From contig SFFI01000002.1 of NCBI GenBank assembly GCA_004556925.1, positions 1-64,000 of the forward strand: a DNA stretch of 64,000 nucleotides. The letters are read 5' to 3'. This DNA is from Clostridiales bacterium (lineage in GTDB: Bacteria; Bacillota; Clostridia; Saccharofermentanales; DTU023). This document shows positions 33,879 to 42,642 of this stretch, piece after piece. Position 1 is the stretch's first letter; each line of letters begins with the position of its first letter. The translations under genes were made by a program, and so were the position numbers. Under the pieces are notes generated by a model, which saw only the letters and a list, made by a program, of their open reading frames with translations, had not been told where the DNA came from and did not search any database.

Positions 33879-34604
33879 ATGGCTGATGATCAAAAGCAAA
33901 ATATTCAGACTCCAAAGTTACAAGCCAAGTCTGGAGGTCCGCAAAAGGCCATTCCAGATCAGGGTAATTTATTAAATTTTGCACAGCCAGTTAAGCGGCC
34001 TTCTAAAGCCCAAGCTGGCTTTCCGCAATGGCTAGCTAAGGAAAATGCCAAGCCAGGACCAAAATCAGCACTGCAAGATCCAGCCAGCCAGAAAGCCGTC
34101 AAAGCTCAGAGGCCCGATCAGCCACAAAAGCCTAGCCGCCCTGGACAGCCCCCCAGACAAGCCCTAGGATCCAAAGGAAATTATCCCAATGACCCCAAGG
34201 TCATCGCCAAGTCTGCAAAAAGATCTCATGTGGAATTAAAAGGCCTCAATCCTGGCGAACGCTATCCCACTCGCCGCATGGCGGGACAAGCTAAGAACGA
34301 ATTAACTAAGGCTTTAACCAAGCTCCAAAAGGATCGCAAAAGCGGAAAAAAGAAAACGCGGCTGGAGGGCTGGCAGCAGGAGCAGTTAAAAGGGGCCAAG
34401 GTTTATAAGCTAACAGCTTACACCACGACGGATAACATCAATAAACGTTTCCGTAGTATCAAAAGGCAAAGCATTCTCCGCAAGATTCTCGTCACTTTGA
34501 TTATCATCTTGCTCATGGCATGTTTTATTGGTCAATACCTAGATTTATCTGATACCAGTGAATTACAGATGATTGTGGGCGACCAGTTTGAAAAAGATAA
34601 GTAA
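33879..34604 (+). CDS. Unrecognised basic protein with one C-terminal membrane helix
   Basis: A 241-residue protein I do not recognise. Residues 1-110 are low-complexity, rich in Lys, Pro, Gln and Ala (repeated QKP, PGQP and KAQ patterns), likely disordered. Residues about 115-200 are strongly basic (RKSGKKKTR). One hydrophobic helix (ILVTLIIILLMACFIGQYL, about 206-224) is followed by a short tail. A cytoplasmic, positively charged N-terminus anchored in the membrane is the expected topology. The ribosome site is weak. A terminator follows. Confidence 0.6.
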   Translation: MADDQKQNIQTPKLQAKSGGPQKAIPDQGNLLNFAQPVKRPSKAQAGFPQWLAKENAKPGPKSALQDPASQKAVKAQRPDQPQKPSRPGQPPRQALGSKGNYPNDPKVIAKSAKRSHVELKGLNPGERYPTRRMAGQAKNELTKALTKLQKDRKSGKKKTRLEGWQQEQLKGAKVYKLTAYTTTDNINKRFRSIKRQSILRKILVTLIIILLMACFIGQYLDLSDTSELQMIVGDQFEKDK

Positions 34605-34647
34605 GAAGTCTGCCATACAAAGTGAATAGTTTTTGAACTTTATTGAA

Positions 34648-34675
34648 GGCTGGAAATTTCCGGCCTCTTTAATTT
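34648..34675 (+). terminator. Rho-independent terminator after the 33879 gene
   Basis: GGCTGGAAA and TTTCCGGCC (34648-34665) form a stem with one T-G pair, followed by TCTTTAATTTT. It lies 44 bases after the stop. Confidence 0.65.
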
Positions 34676-34684
34676 TCCCGGCCC

Positions 34685-34714
34685 AACTTCGCAAAATTGT
34701 TATTTTGCGAAGTT
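34685..34714. repeat. Perfect 13-bp inverted repeat sharing the IS target motif
   Basis: AACTTCGCAAAAT (34685-34697) and its exact complement (34702-34714) enclose TGTT. The left arm plus two bases (CCAACTTCGCAAAAT) also occurs at 33752-33766, next to the IS30 insertion. It may be a second terminator between convergent genes or a member of a dispersed hairpin repeat. Bases 34715-34836 show nothing else recognisable. Confidence 0.7.
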
Positions 34715-34836
34715 AATAGTTCATCTCCTTAAAGTACTTATACAAACCATTTCCCGCGTAGAGTCAACAACATGAAGGTCTTCCCCAAGAATGACCCCCG
34801 CAAACGGTCGTCCAGATGTTGTAGGAAATAATTGAT

Positions 34837-35325
34837 TTACGAACCGGGTTTGGCTTTTTGGCGCAAGATGCAATTATTTTTTTCGGCTTCCTTTTCGCGG
34901 GCAAGATACATATTGAGATCGGCCAGGATCTCAATCAGATTGCTCAATTTTTCAGTCTGGCAATTGATAATGAATTCGCCAAAACGTTGCAGGAGGGCTT
35001 CTTCAAAATTACGAGTCAATTCTCGGCCCTGCGCTGTCAAGCGTACTTGCTTGCTACGCTTATCAAATGGCGGCACACTGGTCAATATGAAACCTTTTTC
35101 TTCCAGGTTCTTCACAATCCGTGAGGCATTACTGTGGTCGTAGTGGCCATCCCTCGCCAGATCGCGGATATAGCATGTCTTGTGTTTCGGTATGAGCGTG
35201 AGAATTTTCAGCTCACTGCGGCTTATAGCATGGTAAACAAGAAATTTATCGAGAAATAGATTTCTGTACATTTCTAGGCGATTCAGGTTCAGCTGAACAT
35301 CTCGGATAATCAAACTTGGAATCAC
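34837..35325 (-). CDS. MarR-family transcriptional regulator
   Basis: A 162-residue winged-helix protein: SRSELKILTLIPKHKTCYIRDLA, then the recognition helix HSNASRIVKNLEEKGFI and the wing DKRSKQVRLTAQGREL, typical of MarR. Flanking helices form the dimer. The start is GTG with GGAG 7 bases upstream. Neighbours are convergent or separate, so the target is not clear; autoregulation is usual for the family. Confidence 0.85.
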   Translation of the reverse strand: MIPSLIIRDVQLNLNRLEMYRNLFLDKFLVYHAISRSELKILTLIPKHKTCYIRDLARDGHYDHSNASRIVKNLEEKGFILTSVPPFDKRSKQVRLTAQGRELTRNFEEALLQRFGEFIINCQTEKLSNLIEILADLNMYLAREKEAEKNNCILRQKAKPGS

Positions 35326-35438
35326 AGAACTTCTCCTTCTTATGCCTGGCTAAATCAAGCTGCTATTGTTTTTCCTTCGCTATTTCCCTACTCCTCGTTT
35401 CTATTTTGACTGCGATTGCTACTACCCTGTCATTTGAC

Positions 35439-36521
35439 CTAGTCCAAATAGCCTTGCTTGTACAACAATTCGGCTGTTAGAATAGCCCCTCCTGCAGCAC
35501 CCCTGATTGTATTTGAAGATAGGCAAGAAAATTTATAGTCATAAATGGAATCTTCACGCAGACGCCCCATTGTAATCCCCATACCTTTACAGCTGAGGGT
35601 GTCCAGCTGAGGTTGGGGCCGATCCGCCTCTTCCCGATAGGACAAGAAAGGCTGGGGGGCAGAAGGCAGACCTAAGGCCTGGGGCAAAGGGCAATAGTCC
35701 CGCCAACGCCTGAGTATTTCCTCTCGCTCACAAGGCTCACGAAACTTCACCCACACATTAGCCAGGTGGCCTTCTTGGACGGCAACCCGGGTACATTGGC
35801 TAGAGATGATAGGCTGGTCAGACCTGACAATGTGGTCACCCTCTACCCTGCCCCAGATTTTCAAAGGCTCCTCTTCCGTTTTCTTTTCTTCTCCGCTAAT
35901 AAAAGGGATGACATTACCCTGCATTTCAGGCCAGTCCTCGAGCCTGCGCCCCGCTCCCGATACCGCTTGATAGGTGGAGACAAATACCTTCTCAAGGCCA
36001 AAATCTCTTAGAGGCTCCAGGGCGGGTAGGAAAGTTTGCACGGAGCAGTTGGGCTTGGCCACCAAAAAACCTCTCTGAGTGCCTAAACGCTTTTTCTGGC
36101 TCTCTAAAATTGCAAAGTGCTGGCTATTAATTTCGGGGATAATAATGGGCACATCTCTCGTCCAGCGGTTGGCTGAATTGTTAGACACCAGGGGGATTTC
36201 CTGGCGGGCAATACGCTCTTCTAAGGCAATCAGAGCTGCCTTATCCATGTCTACAGCGCAAAAGGCCAAGTCCACGCCTTCACACCACTGGTCCAGTTCA
36301 TCTGTACCATATACAAGAGTATCCTCGAGCCTCTGGGGCATAGGGAGTTCTAATTTCCAGCGGCCCTGACAAGCCTGTTGGTAGGTCTTACCCTTAGACT
36401 TAGGCCCTGCCACTAAAACCTGAAGGTCAAAAAAAGGATGGCCCTCTAAGAGGGTGACAAAACGCTGGCCCACATAACCTGTAGCCCCAATCACAGCCAC
36501 TCTAATCTTTTTCTTGCTCAC
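35439..36521 (-). CDS. asd: Aspartate-semialdehyde dehydrogenase
   Basis: A 360-residue enzyme of the archaeal/fungal-type family. VAVIGATGYVGQRFV is the NADP Rossmann motif, LVSNNSANRW and the catalytic cysteine in AKPNCSVQTFLPAL near residue 152 are visible, and the QAVSGAGRR and RVAVQEGHLANVWVK blocks are the substrate region. It makes aspartate semialdehyde for lysine, threonine and cell-wall precursor synthesis. GTG at 36519-36521 has AGGAGG upstream; a 32-residue longer frame lacks support. The gene stands alone, divergent from the recombinase. Confidence 0.92.
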   Translation of the reverse strand: MSKKKIRVAVIGATGYVGQRFVTLLEGHPFFDLQVLVAGPKSKGKTYQQACQGRWKLELPMPQRLEDTLVYGTDELDQWCEGVDLAFCAVDMDKAALIALEERIARQEIPLVSNNSANRWTRDVPIIIPEINSQHFAILESQKKRLGTQRGFLVAKPNCSVQTFLPALEPLRDFGLEKVFVSTYQAVSGAGRRLEDWPEMQGNVIPFISGEEKKTEEEPLKIWGRVEGDHIVRSDQPIISSQCTRVAVQEGHLANVWVKFREPCEREEILRRWRDYCPLPQALGLPSAPQPFLSYREEADRPQPQLDTLSCKGMGITMGRLREDSIYDYKFSCLSSNTIRGAAGGAILTAELLYKQGYLD

Positions 36522-36661
36522 TTCTCCCCTCCTTTTATACAAAACTTTATAAATTACCACTATGAATATACATTTGAATTTTAGCATAAGCGGAAAAGTT
36601 ATGTGCTTGCAACACAAGGACCTAGCTAATCACGTAAAATATGAACTAGGAGGTAATGATC

Positions 36662-37753
36662 TTGGCTAAGCAACAGACTCCCTCACGCAAGGCTCAGCAT
36701 GCTATGGGCTCCCCTATCCCACTAGGGCCATCCTTTTATTATTTAGATGAGTTTCTCGCTTACTTTTCCGGGGTCAAAGAAAGGTCAGAGCTCACGCTTA
36801 AGGAATACTATTATGATATCTGCCTATTTTTCCGCTGGTACCAGGTCTATATGGGCAGGGCGGACGCGGAAACAGCTTTTGAGGATATCGATATTTCATC
36901 CATAGGTCTGGAGGACCTCAGAGCGATCAAACTATCTGACTTTTATCGCTATATGTCTTGGCTGGCCCAGGAACGCGATGTGGGTCCGGCTGGACGGGCC
37001 CGCAAGGTCTCTTCTCTACGAGCCTTTTTCAATTTTTTAACCACAAAGATTCACGTCTTAGATTACAATCCGACAGCTGAGCTGGAATCTCCCAAACAGC
37101 TGAAGGCCCTGCCCCAATTTTTAGACATTGAAGAAAGCCGTGCCCTCTTGGCGGCCGCGGCCACCTCTGGTGAAAGCTTTGCAGAAAGAGATTACTGCAT
37201 ACTCGCTATCCTCATAAGCTGCGGGCTCAGGTTGTCTGAACTCTGCAGCTTAGATGTGGCCGATATTGAAGGCGAACAGCTCCGCGTTATAGGTAAGGGC
37301 TCTAAGGAGCGCGCGGTTTACCTCAATCATTTAGCTAGAGAAGCTATTGACCAATACCTTCCAGTCCGCCTGCCCGGTAAAGCTGGCCATGAGCAAGCCC
37401 TCTTTATTTCTCGCAACCGGCAGCGGATGTCCCAAAGGGCAGTAGAAAATGTGGTCAAGAAATATTTACAAATGGCGGGCCTGGATTCCCGCCGCTACTC
37501 TACCCATAAGCTCCGTCATACAGCTGCAACCCTCATGTACCAATACGGAGGTGCGGATATCCGCAGTCTGCAGCAAATTTTGGGGCACAGCTCCGTAGCT
37601 ACTACAGAAATCTATACCCATATATCTGACCGCATGCTGCAGGATACAGTCGACCAGCACCCGCTTAATACCTACTCCAAGGAAGATTTTGTAGCCTTAG
37701 GCGAAGAAATTTTTGACCGCAAGTCACCTAACCCTTCCCATAAAAACGCTTAA
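36662..37753 (+). CDS. Tyrosine recombinase (XerC/XerD-like)
   Basis: A 363-residue integrase with an N-terminal SAM-like core-binding domain (about residues 25-125) and a catalytic domain carrying Arg in SCGLRLSEL, Lys in GKGSKERAVYL, HKLRHTAATL, LGHSSVATTEIYTH with the nucleophile Tyr. Length and sequence resemble chromosomal Xer proteins rather than phage integrases. AGGAGG lies 8 bases before the TTG at 36662 and only 2 before the ATG at 36656, so TTG is preferred. No dif-like site was found nearby. Confidence 0.85.
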   Translation: MAKQQTPSRKAQHAMGSPIPLGPSFYYLDEFLAYFSGVKERSELTLKEYYYDICLFFRWYQVYMGRADAETAFEDIDISSIGLEDLRAIKLSDFYRYMSWLAQERDVGPAGRARKVSSLRAFFNFLTTKIHVLDYNPTAELESPKQLKALPQFLDIEESRALLAAAATSGESFAERDYCILAILISCGLRLSELCSLDVADIEGEQLRVIGKGSKERAVYLNHLAREAIDQYLPVRLPGKAGHEQALFISRNRQRMSQRAVENVVKKYLQMAGLDSRRYSTHKLRHTAATLMYQYGGADIRSLQQILGHSSVATTEIYTHISDRMLQDTVDQHPLNTYSKEDFVALGEEIFDRKSPNPSHKNA

Positions 37754-37811
37754 GCTGGGAAGCGAGTAGGTGTTTCCCCCTCGCTCTGTCATTTTAAGGA
37801 CAATAAAAGAA

Positions 37812-37839
37812 CTGGCTCTTGCCCGAAAGCAGGAGCCAG
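37812..37839. terminator. Bidirectional terminator between the recombinase and aminopeptidase genes
   Basis: CTGGCTCTTGC (37812-37822) pairs with GCAGGAGCCAG (37829-37839) over 11 bp with one G-T pair and a CCGAAA loop. ACTTTATTT follows on the plus strand and TTCTTTTATT on the minus strand. It serves both convergent genes. Confidence 0.85.
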
Positions 37840-37874
37840 ACTTTATTTACCTTATGTGCTACTCGCGATTAAGG

Positions 37875-39317
37875 TTATTCTGCGTGTTCAAAGAAAATCT
37901 TATACGCGCGATAGGTGTTAAAAACGTCGAGCTTAGCAGTAACCTCAAAGCAGGAGTGCATGGCCAGGACAGGAACGCCACAGTCAATTACATTCATGCC
38001 GGCATTGGCGAAGAATTTGGCAATCGTTCCACCGCCGCCTTCGTCAATCTTGCCCAGCTCTCCTGCCTGCCAGGGAATATTATATTTTTCAAAGAGTCGG
38101 GTAATTTCATTGAAGTATTCGGCATTCGCATCGGTGGTACCACCTTTGCCACCACCACCTGTGTATTTATTAATCCCAATACCGTAGTTGCAGTAAGCAC
38201 TATTCAGAGGCTCATAAACCTCGGCATAGTCAGGATCATAGGCCGCTGTAACGTCAGAAGACAAGAGCTTAGAGTTTTCCAGCATTTGCTGAACTTCCAA
38301 GATGCTGGGTTCTTTGCCCATAATCTTAGCGCATAGTTCATTGAGGGCAAAGAAATACAGGTCAGATTGAGCACCCGTGTTGCCATCCGAGCCGACTTCT
38401 TCCTTATCGAAGAATAAAATACCCTGGGTTTTGGTTTGCGGCATGGCATCCAGAAGGGCTTCTAGAGATGTCCAGGCACAAACGCGGTCATCTTGGCCAT
38501 AGGCGCCGACGAAAGAACGGTCGAGTCCTACATCTTTTGCCTTATGGGCAGGAACGACTTCTAGCTCTGCTGTCACTAAATCACGTTCGGTAATACCGTA
38601 CTTGTCATGCAGGATAGAGAGAATATTCAGTTTGAAGCGGTCGCTGAGGTCTTTTTCTGGATAGGGTTTGGAGCCTACCAGAATGTTGAGCTTTTCACCC
38701 TCAACCACTTCCTTTGCGGGCTTAGCCATTTGCTTGCGGCCCAGGTGAGGTAGAAGGTCAGGGATGGTGAGAACAGGATCGTCTTCCGCTTCCCCAATGC
38801 AGATTTCTACCTTACTGCCGTCTTGTTTAATCACCACCCCATGGATGGCCAGCTGAGTGGAAACCCATTGATACTTCTTAATACCACCGTAATAGTGCGT
38901 TTTAAGAAGGGCTAATTCATTTTGTTCATATAAGGGGTAAGGCTTGAGGTCTAAGCGAGGGGAATCCGTGTGAGAACCTACCAAGAGTAAGCCTTCCGTA
39001 GGAGACTTGGAGCCCACGATAGCAGCGAGCAGGCCCTTATTGTGCACGGACCTATAAACCTTATCACCAAGCTCCAGCTTTTCGACCTCTGCAAGATTCT
39101 TGAAGCCAGCGGCCTCTAAACGGTTTATAGCCATGTCGTGGAATTCACGCTCGGTTTTACCTTGGTCTAAAGCCTGCTTATAGTCTTCGTTAAACTTATG
39201 GGAACTAGCCTCTAATTCAGGATCAATGGCATCCCATTGGTTCTTGAATTTAAAGCTTAGTTTTTCTTGCAGCTTCTCACCTGCAGTTTTTTCCTTGCCA
39301 GCAATTTCTTCGGCCAT
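37875..39317 (-). CDS. M18-family aminopeptidase
   Basis: A 480-residue zinc aminopeptidase (aspartyl-aminopeptidase family). Metal and catalytic motifs are visible: VGSHTDSPRLDLKP near residue 101, FFDKEEVGSDGNTGAQSDL near 302 and VLAMHSCFEVTAKLD near 454. It removes N-terminal residues from peptides in the cytoplasm, fitting a peptide- and amino-acid-fermenting life. AGGAGAAG precedes ATG. Last gene of the iscS-iscU-pep group. Confidence 0.9.
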   Translation of the reverse strand: MAEEIAGKEKTAGEKLQEKLSFKFKNQWDAIDPELEASSHKFNEDYKQALDQGKTEREFHDMAINRLEAAGFKNLAEVEKLELGDKVYRSVHNKGLLAAIVGSKSPTEGLLLVGSHTDSPRLDLKPYPLYEQNELALLKTHYYGGIKKYQWVSTQLAIHGVVIKQDGSKVEICIGEAEDDPVLTIPDLLPHLGRKQMAKPAKEVVEGEKLNILVGSKPYPEKDLSDRFKLNILSILHDKYGITERDLVTAELEVVPAHKAKDVGLDRSFVGAYGQDDRVCAWTSLEALLDAMPQTKTQGILFFDKEEVGSDGNTGAQSDLYFFALNELCAKIMGKEPSILEVQQMLENSKLLSSDVTAAYDPDYAEVYEPLNSAYCNYGIGINKYTGGGGKGGTTDANAEYFNEITRLFEKYNIPWQAGELGKIDEGGGGTIAKFFANAGMNVIDCGVPVLAMHSCFEVTAKLDVFNTYRAYKIFFEHAE

Positions 39318-39344
39318 AAATACTTCTCCTTTAGACTGAATGAT

Positions 39345-39830
39345 TTACTTCTTGCTATTCTCAGCGTCGTCTACATATTCATAGATCGAAGGACCTGCGT
39401 GTTCATGTTCGTCCTCTTCGTTGAGAATCTTGAAGTATTTTTCACGCTCAGCTGTCATCTTACCATTTTCTTCCAAATACTTCTTGAGTGCAGCTTTAAC
39501 GGCTTGTTCAGCCAAGACGGAGCAGTGCATTTTGACTGGAGGCAGGCCATCTAGAGATTCCGCTACAGATTTATTTGTGAGCTCCAAAACCTCATCAATG
39601 GGCTTACCAATGATCATCTCCGTCGCAATAGAGGAAGTCGCAATAGCGGTTCCACAGCCGAAGGTTTTGAATTTTGCATCGGTTACGATATCGTTCTCAA
39701 TTTTAAGATCAATTTTCATAATATCGCCGCAGACAGGGTTGCCAACTTCACCAGAGGTGGTAGCATCTGGGATCTCGCCCATGTTGCGGGGATGCATGAA
39801 GTGATCCATGACTTTTTCTGTATATTGCAT
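39345..39830 (-). CDS. iscU: Iron-sulfur cluster scaffold protein IscU/NifU
   Basis: A 161-residue scaffold. The three cluster cysteines are in NPVCGD (Cys near 36), TFGCGTAIATSS (near 61) and KMHCSVLAEQA (near 104). The C-terminus is extended by about 30 charged residues, as in clostridial NifU-type scaffolds. It receives sulfur from the cysteine desulfurase encoded just upstream. Confidence 0.92.
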   Translation of the reverse strand: MQYTEKVMDHFMHPRNMGEIPDATTSGEVGNPVCGDIMKIDLKIENDIVTDAKFKTFGCGTAIATSSIATEMIIGKPIDEVLELTNKSVAESLDGLPPVKMHCSVLAEQAVKAALKKYLEENGKMTAEREKYFKILNEEDEHEHAGPSIYEYVDDAENSKK

Positions 39831-39888
39831 ATATTATTATCCTTTCTTTGCCTAGCGTTTATTCTGGTCCATATCACCCTGAACGAGC

Positions 39889-41109
39889 TTAATATTCGCT
39901 ATATTCAGGGATCAGAGAGTTTTTAATTTTTCCGTTTTCCCAGTCTTCCCACAAGGGAGACATATCACGCAGCCTCTGAATGATGGGCGGTAAAGCTTCT
40001 GCCAGGGCATCTATATCCTCCAGGCTGGTCTCACGGCCAATTGTCATCCGCAGGGAACCGTGGGCAATTTCATGAGGCAGTCCCATGGCCAGGAGGACAT
40101 GGGAAGGGTCTAGCGAAGCCGAGGTGCATGCTGACCCAGAAGAGCAAGCAAAACCCTGGTAGTCCAGGAGAATGAGCATTGACTCCCCTTCAATAAATTC
40201 AAAGGAGAAGTTAATATTGTTGGGCAGGCGTTTGCTGGGGTGGCCATTAAGTTTAGCAAAAGGAATACTGGTGCCAATTGCCTTGATCAGACGGTCCCGC
40301 AAGTCAATCTGCCGTTTGGCTTCTTGATCTAAGTCAGCAACTGCTAAATCTAAGGCTTTGGCAAAGCCTTGAATGAGGGCCACATTTTCTGTGCCTCCGC
40401 GCTTGCCCTTCTCCTGGGCCCCGCCATGGAGCAGGTTATCCAGACGGTTGCCCCTACGCAGATAGAGCACACCCACTCCCTTAGGGCCATAGAGCTTATG
40501 GGCAGAAAAAGAGAGCATGTCGACGCCGAGATCTTCAACATCAATAGGAATAGCCCCCAAAGCTTGAACAGCATCCGAATGAAAACGTACCTTATGGGCC
40601 TTACAGATAGCGCCAATCTCTTTGATGGGCTGTAATGTACCCACCTCATTGTTAGCCATCATAATAGATACGAGAATCGTATCATCGCGCAGGGCAGCTT
40701 CGACGTCTTCTGGTCGGACCATACCGTATTCATCTACATCCAAGTAGGTCACTTCAAAACCCTGTTTTTCCAGCCACTCAGCTGTGTGCAGGATGGCATG
40801 GTGTTCTATTTTGCTTGTAATGATATGCTTGCCCTTCTTCTGCAAGGCAAAAGCTGTACCCTTGAGGGCCCAGTTGTCAGATTCTGTTCCGCAAGAAGTA
40901 AAGAAAATTTCGTCAGGCTTGGCATTAATGTTCTTAGCGACCCGCTGACGGGCCTCAAGCAACAAATTCTCTGCATCGTGGCCCTCCTCATAAAAGCTGG
41001 AGGGGTTACCGTAATGGTTTTCATACACATCCACAATAGCTTCTAAGACTTCTGGACGCACACTGGTCGTAGCCGCGTGGTCAAAGTATCTGCGTTTTTG
41101 CTGGCTCAT
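39889..41109 (-). CDS. iscS: Cysteine desulfurase (IscS/NifS group I)
   Basis: A 406-residue PLP enzyme. YFDHAATTSVRPEV at the start, the HHAI region ITSKIEHHAILHT, PLP lysine in SFSAHKLYGPKGVG near residue 207 and the sulfur-carrying Cys in FACSSGSACTS near residue 330. Supplies persulfide to IscU, which follows by 58 bases. Has its own promoter with an overlapping inverted repeat. Confidence 0.94.
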   Translation of the reverse strand: MSQQKRRYFDHAATTSVRPEVLEAIVDVYENHYGNPSSFYEEGHDAENLLLEARQRVAKNINAKPDEIFFTSCGTESDNWALKGTAFALQKKGKHIITSKIEHHAILHTAEWLEKQGFEVTYLDVDEYGMVRPEDVEAALRDDTILVSIMMANNEVGTLQPIKEIGAICKAHKVRFHSDAVQALGAIPIDVEDLGVDMLSFSAHKLYGPKGVGVLYLRRGNRLDNLLHGGAQEKGKRGGTENVALIQGFAKALDLAVADLDQEAKRQIDLRDRLIKAIGTSIPFAKLNGHPSKRLPNNINFSFEFIEGESMLILLDYQGFACSSGSACTSASLDPSHVLLAMGLPHEIAHGSLRMTIGRETSLEDIDALAEALPPIIQRLRDMSPLWEDWENGKIKNSLIPEYSEY

Positions 41110-41179
41110 ATCAACTCCATATTCTAAATTTCTTTCCAGTATTGAGCTACTGGTAACAAAGGTTCATCATTACCATCAT

Positions 41180-41207
41180 ATTTTAAGGAAGGGCGAGTAA
41201 GCCTCAA
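41180..41207 (-). promoter_or_regulatory. Promoter for iscS-iscU
   Basis: Minus-strand TTGAGG (41202-41207) and TAAAAT (41180-41185), 16-bp spacing. Start near 41173, about 64 bases before the iscS ATG. Confidence 0.55.
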
Positions 41208-41224
41208 GTAACACTAGTTACTTG
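41205..41224. promoter_or_regulatory. Inverted repeat over the iscS -35 box
   Basis: CAAGTAAC (41205-41212) and GTTACTTG (41217-41224) are an exact 8-bp inverted repeat with 4-bp centre, overlapping the -35 box. It is placed like an operator; the binding protein is unknown and no IscR gene is in the window. Confidence 0.5.
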
Positions 41225-41237
41225 CCATCTACTCAAA

Positions 41238-41267
41238 AGCCTGAATGTGAGGGAATAAATCCAGGCT
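41238..41267 (-). terminator. Possible terminator after rarA
   Basis: On the minus strand AGCCTGGA and TTCAGGCT form an 8-bp stem with one G-T pair and a 14-nt loop, followed by TTTTGAG. Weak, but it lies between rarA and the iscS promoter. Confidence 0.35.
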
Positions 41268-41329
41268 AGGCCAGGTCCAGTTGCCTGCTTGTAGTCTGCC
41301 TAGCAGGGTGGGGAACACTAATAAGCTAG

Positions 41330-42637
41330 CTACCTGCCTAGATAAGGCTCTATTTTCTCCAGCCAAGTCTGAATTTGCTTTTCGTAACCCAAGTCACCTG
41401 GGACATAATAAACTTTTCCCCTTAAAGCTTCGGGCAGGTATTCCTGCTTGGAGACATGCATGGGGTAATCGTGACTGTAAAGGTACCCCTCGCCATAGGA
41501 GAGGTCCGCCATGCCTTTTACCGGCGCATTCCGCAAGTGGAAAGGCACCTCGCCGATCTTACCCTTGCGGACATCACTCAGCGCCTCATCAATGGCCAGG
41601 TAGGCAGAGTTGGATTTAGGCGAGCTGGCTACGAGGACTACTGCCATAGAGAGGATAATCCTTGCTTCGGGCATTCCGACGGCCCGTACCGCATCCCAGG
41701 CGGACATGCAGAGGGTCAAAATTTGGGGATTGGCCAATCCCACATCTTCAGCTGCACAAATCACCAAGCGGCGTGCAATAAAATTAGGGTCCTCTCCACT
41801 CTCCAGCATGCGGGCTAAATAATGGAGCGCTGCATCGGGATCTGAGCCCCGCATAGATTTGATAAAGGCTGAGATGGTGTCATAATGGCCTTCACCATCC
41901 TTGTCATAGCGTAAGGGGGATTGCTGTAAGCAGTCACCCATGATGTCCAAGCTCAAGATCCTAAGGCCGTCTGCATTGGGGGAGGTAGTGGTCACTGCAA
42001 GCTCTAAGGCCCTAAGCGCAACCCTGGCGTCTCCCCTACTCGCTTCCTGTAAAAATGCCCGTGCTTGGGGTGCTAGTTCAATCTTAAGATGCCCATAACC
42101 ACGTTCTGGATCTGTCAAAGCCTGGTCTAACACTTGGCCAATTTCTTCAGAACTTAAGGGGTTAAGCTGAAAGACGGTAGACCTAGATAACAAGGCTTTA
42201 TTTACTTCAAAAAAGGGATTCTCCGTAGTCGCTCCGATGAGGATGATGGACCCTTCTTCGACAGCCGGTAAGAGTGCATCCTGTTGTGCCTTATTAAAAC
42301 GATGAATTTCATCAATGAAGGCTATAGCCTTGCCCTCAGGGCAGATAAAAGGGTTGCGGCTGTCTGCGATGACCGCCTTGATCTCTGCTACCCCGGAGGT
42401 AACCGCATTGATGCGGTAAAAGGGCCTTTCGCTATTCTGAGCAATCACCCTGGCCAAGGATGTTTTGCCAGACCCCGGAGGCCCGAAAAGGATGATGGAA
42501 GACATTTGGTCTGACTCAATCATCCGCCTAAGCATTTTGCCTTCTCCCAAAATATGACGCTGGCCGATATATTCGGCCAGCGTCCTGGGAGCCATACGAT
42601 ATGCTAGGGGTTCTTGCTTGTGAGAACCAGCAGGCAT
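41330..42637 (-). CDS. rarA: Replication-associated recombination protein A
   Basis: A 435-residue AAA+ ATPase of the RarA/MgsA/WRNIP1 family: GPPGSGKTSLARVIA near residue 54, FIDEIHRFNKAQQDALLPAVE near 107, ATTENPFFEVN, and the C-terminal tetramer domain ending in YLPEALRGKVYYVPGDLGYE. It acts at stalled replication forks. It starts 5 bases after glyA ends and lacks a clear ribosome site, suggesting translational coupling. Confidence 0.92.
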   Translation of the reverse strand: MPAGSHKQEPLAYRMAPRTLAEYIGQRHILGEGKMLRRMIESDQMSSIILFGPPGSGKTSLARVIAQNSERPFYRINAVTSGVAEIKAVIADSRNPFICPEGKAIAFIDEIHRFNKAQQDALLPAVEEGSIILIGATTENPFFEVNKALLSRSTVFQLNPLSSEEIGQVLDQALTDPERGYGHLKIELAPQARAFLQEASRGDARVALRALELAVTTTSPNADGLRILSLDIMGDCLQQSPLRYDKDGEGHYDTISAFIKSMRGSDPDAALHYLARMLESGEDPNFIARRLVICAAEDVGLANPQILTLCMSAWDAVRAVGMPEARIILSMAVVLVASSPKSNSAYLAIDEALSDVRKGKIGEVPFHLRNAPVKGMADLSYGEGYLYSHDYPMHVSKQEYLPEALRGKVYYVPGDLGYEKQIQTWLEKIEPYLGR

Positions 42638-42642
42638 AAGGA

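Noticed and set aside
34771..34830. 19-codon reading frame starting atgaaggtcttcccc
   Set aside because: No ribosome site or promoter and no recognisable product.
36541..36660. Possible dif site next to the Xer-type recombinase
   Set aside because: No stretch resembles the two XerC/XerD half-sites known in Bacillota.
37770..38336. 188-codon plus-strand frame opposite the M18 aminopeptidase
   Set aside because: It is antisense to a clearly conserved gene, crosses a bidirectional terminator and resembles no family.
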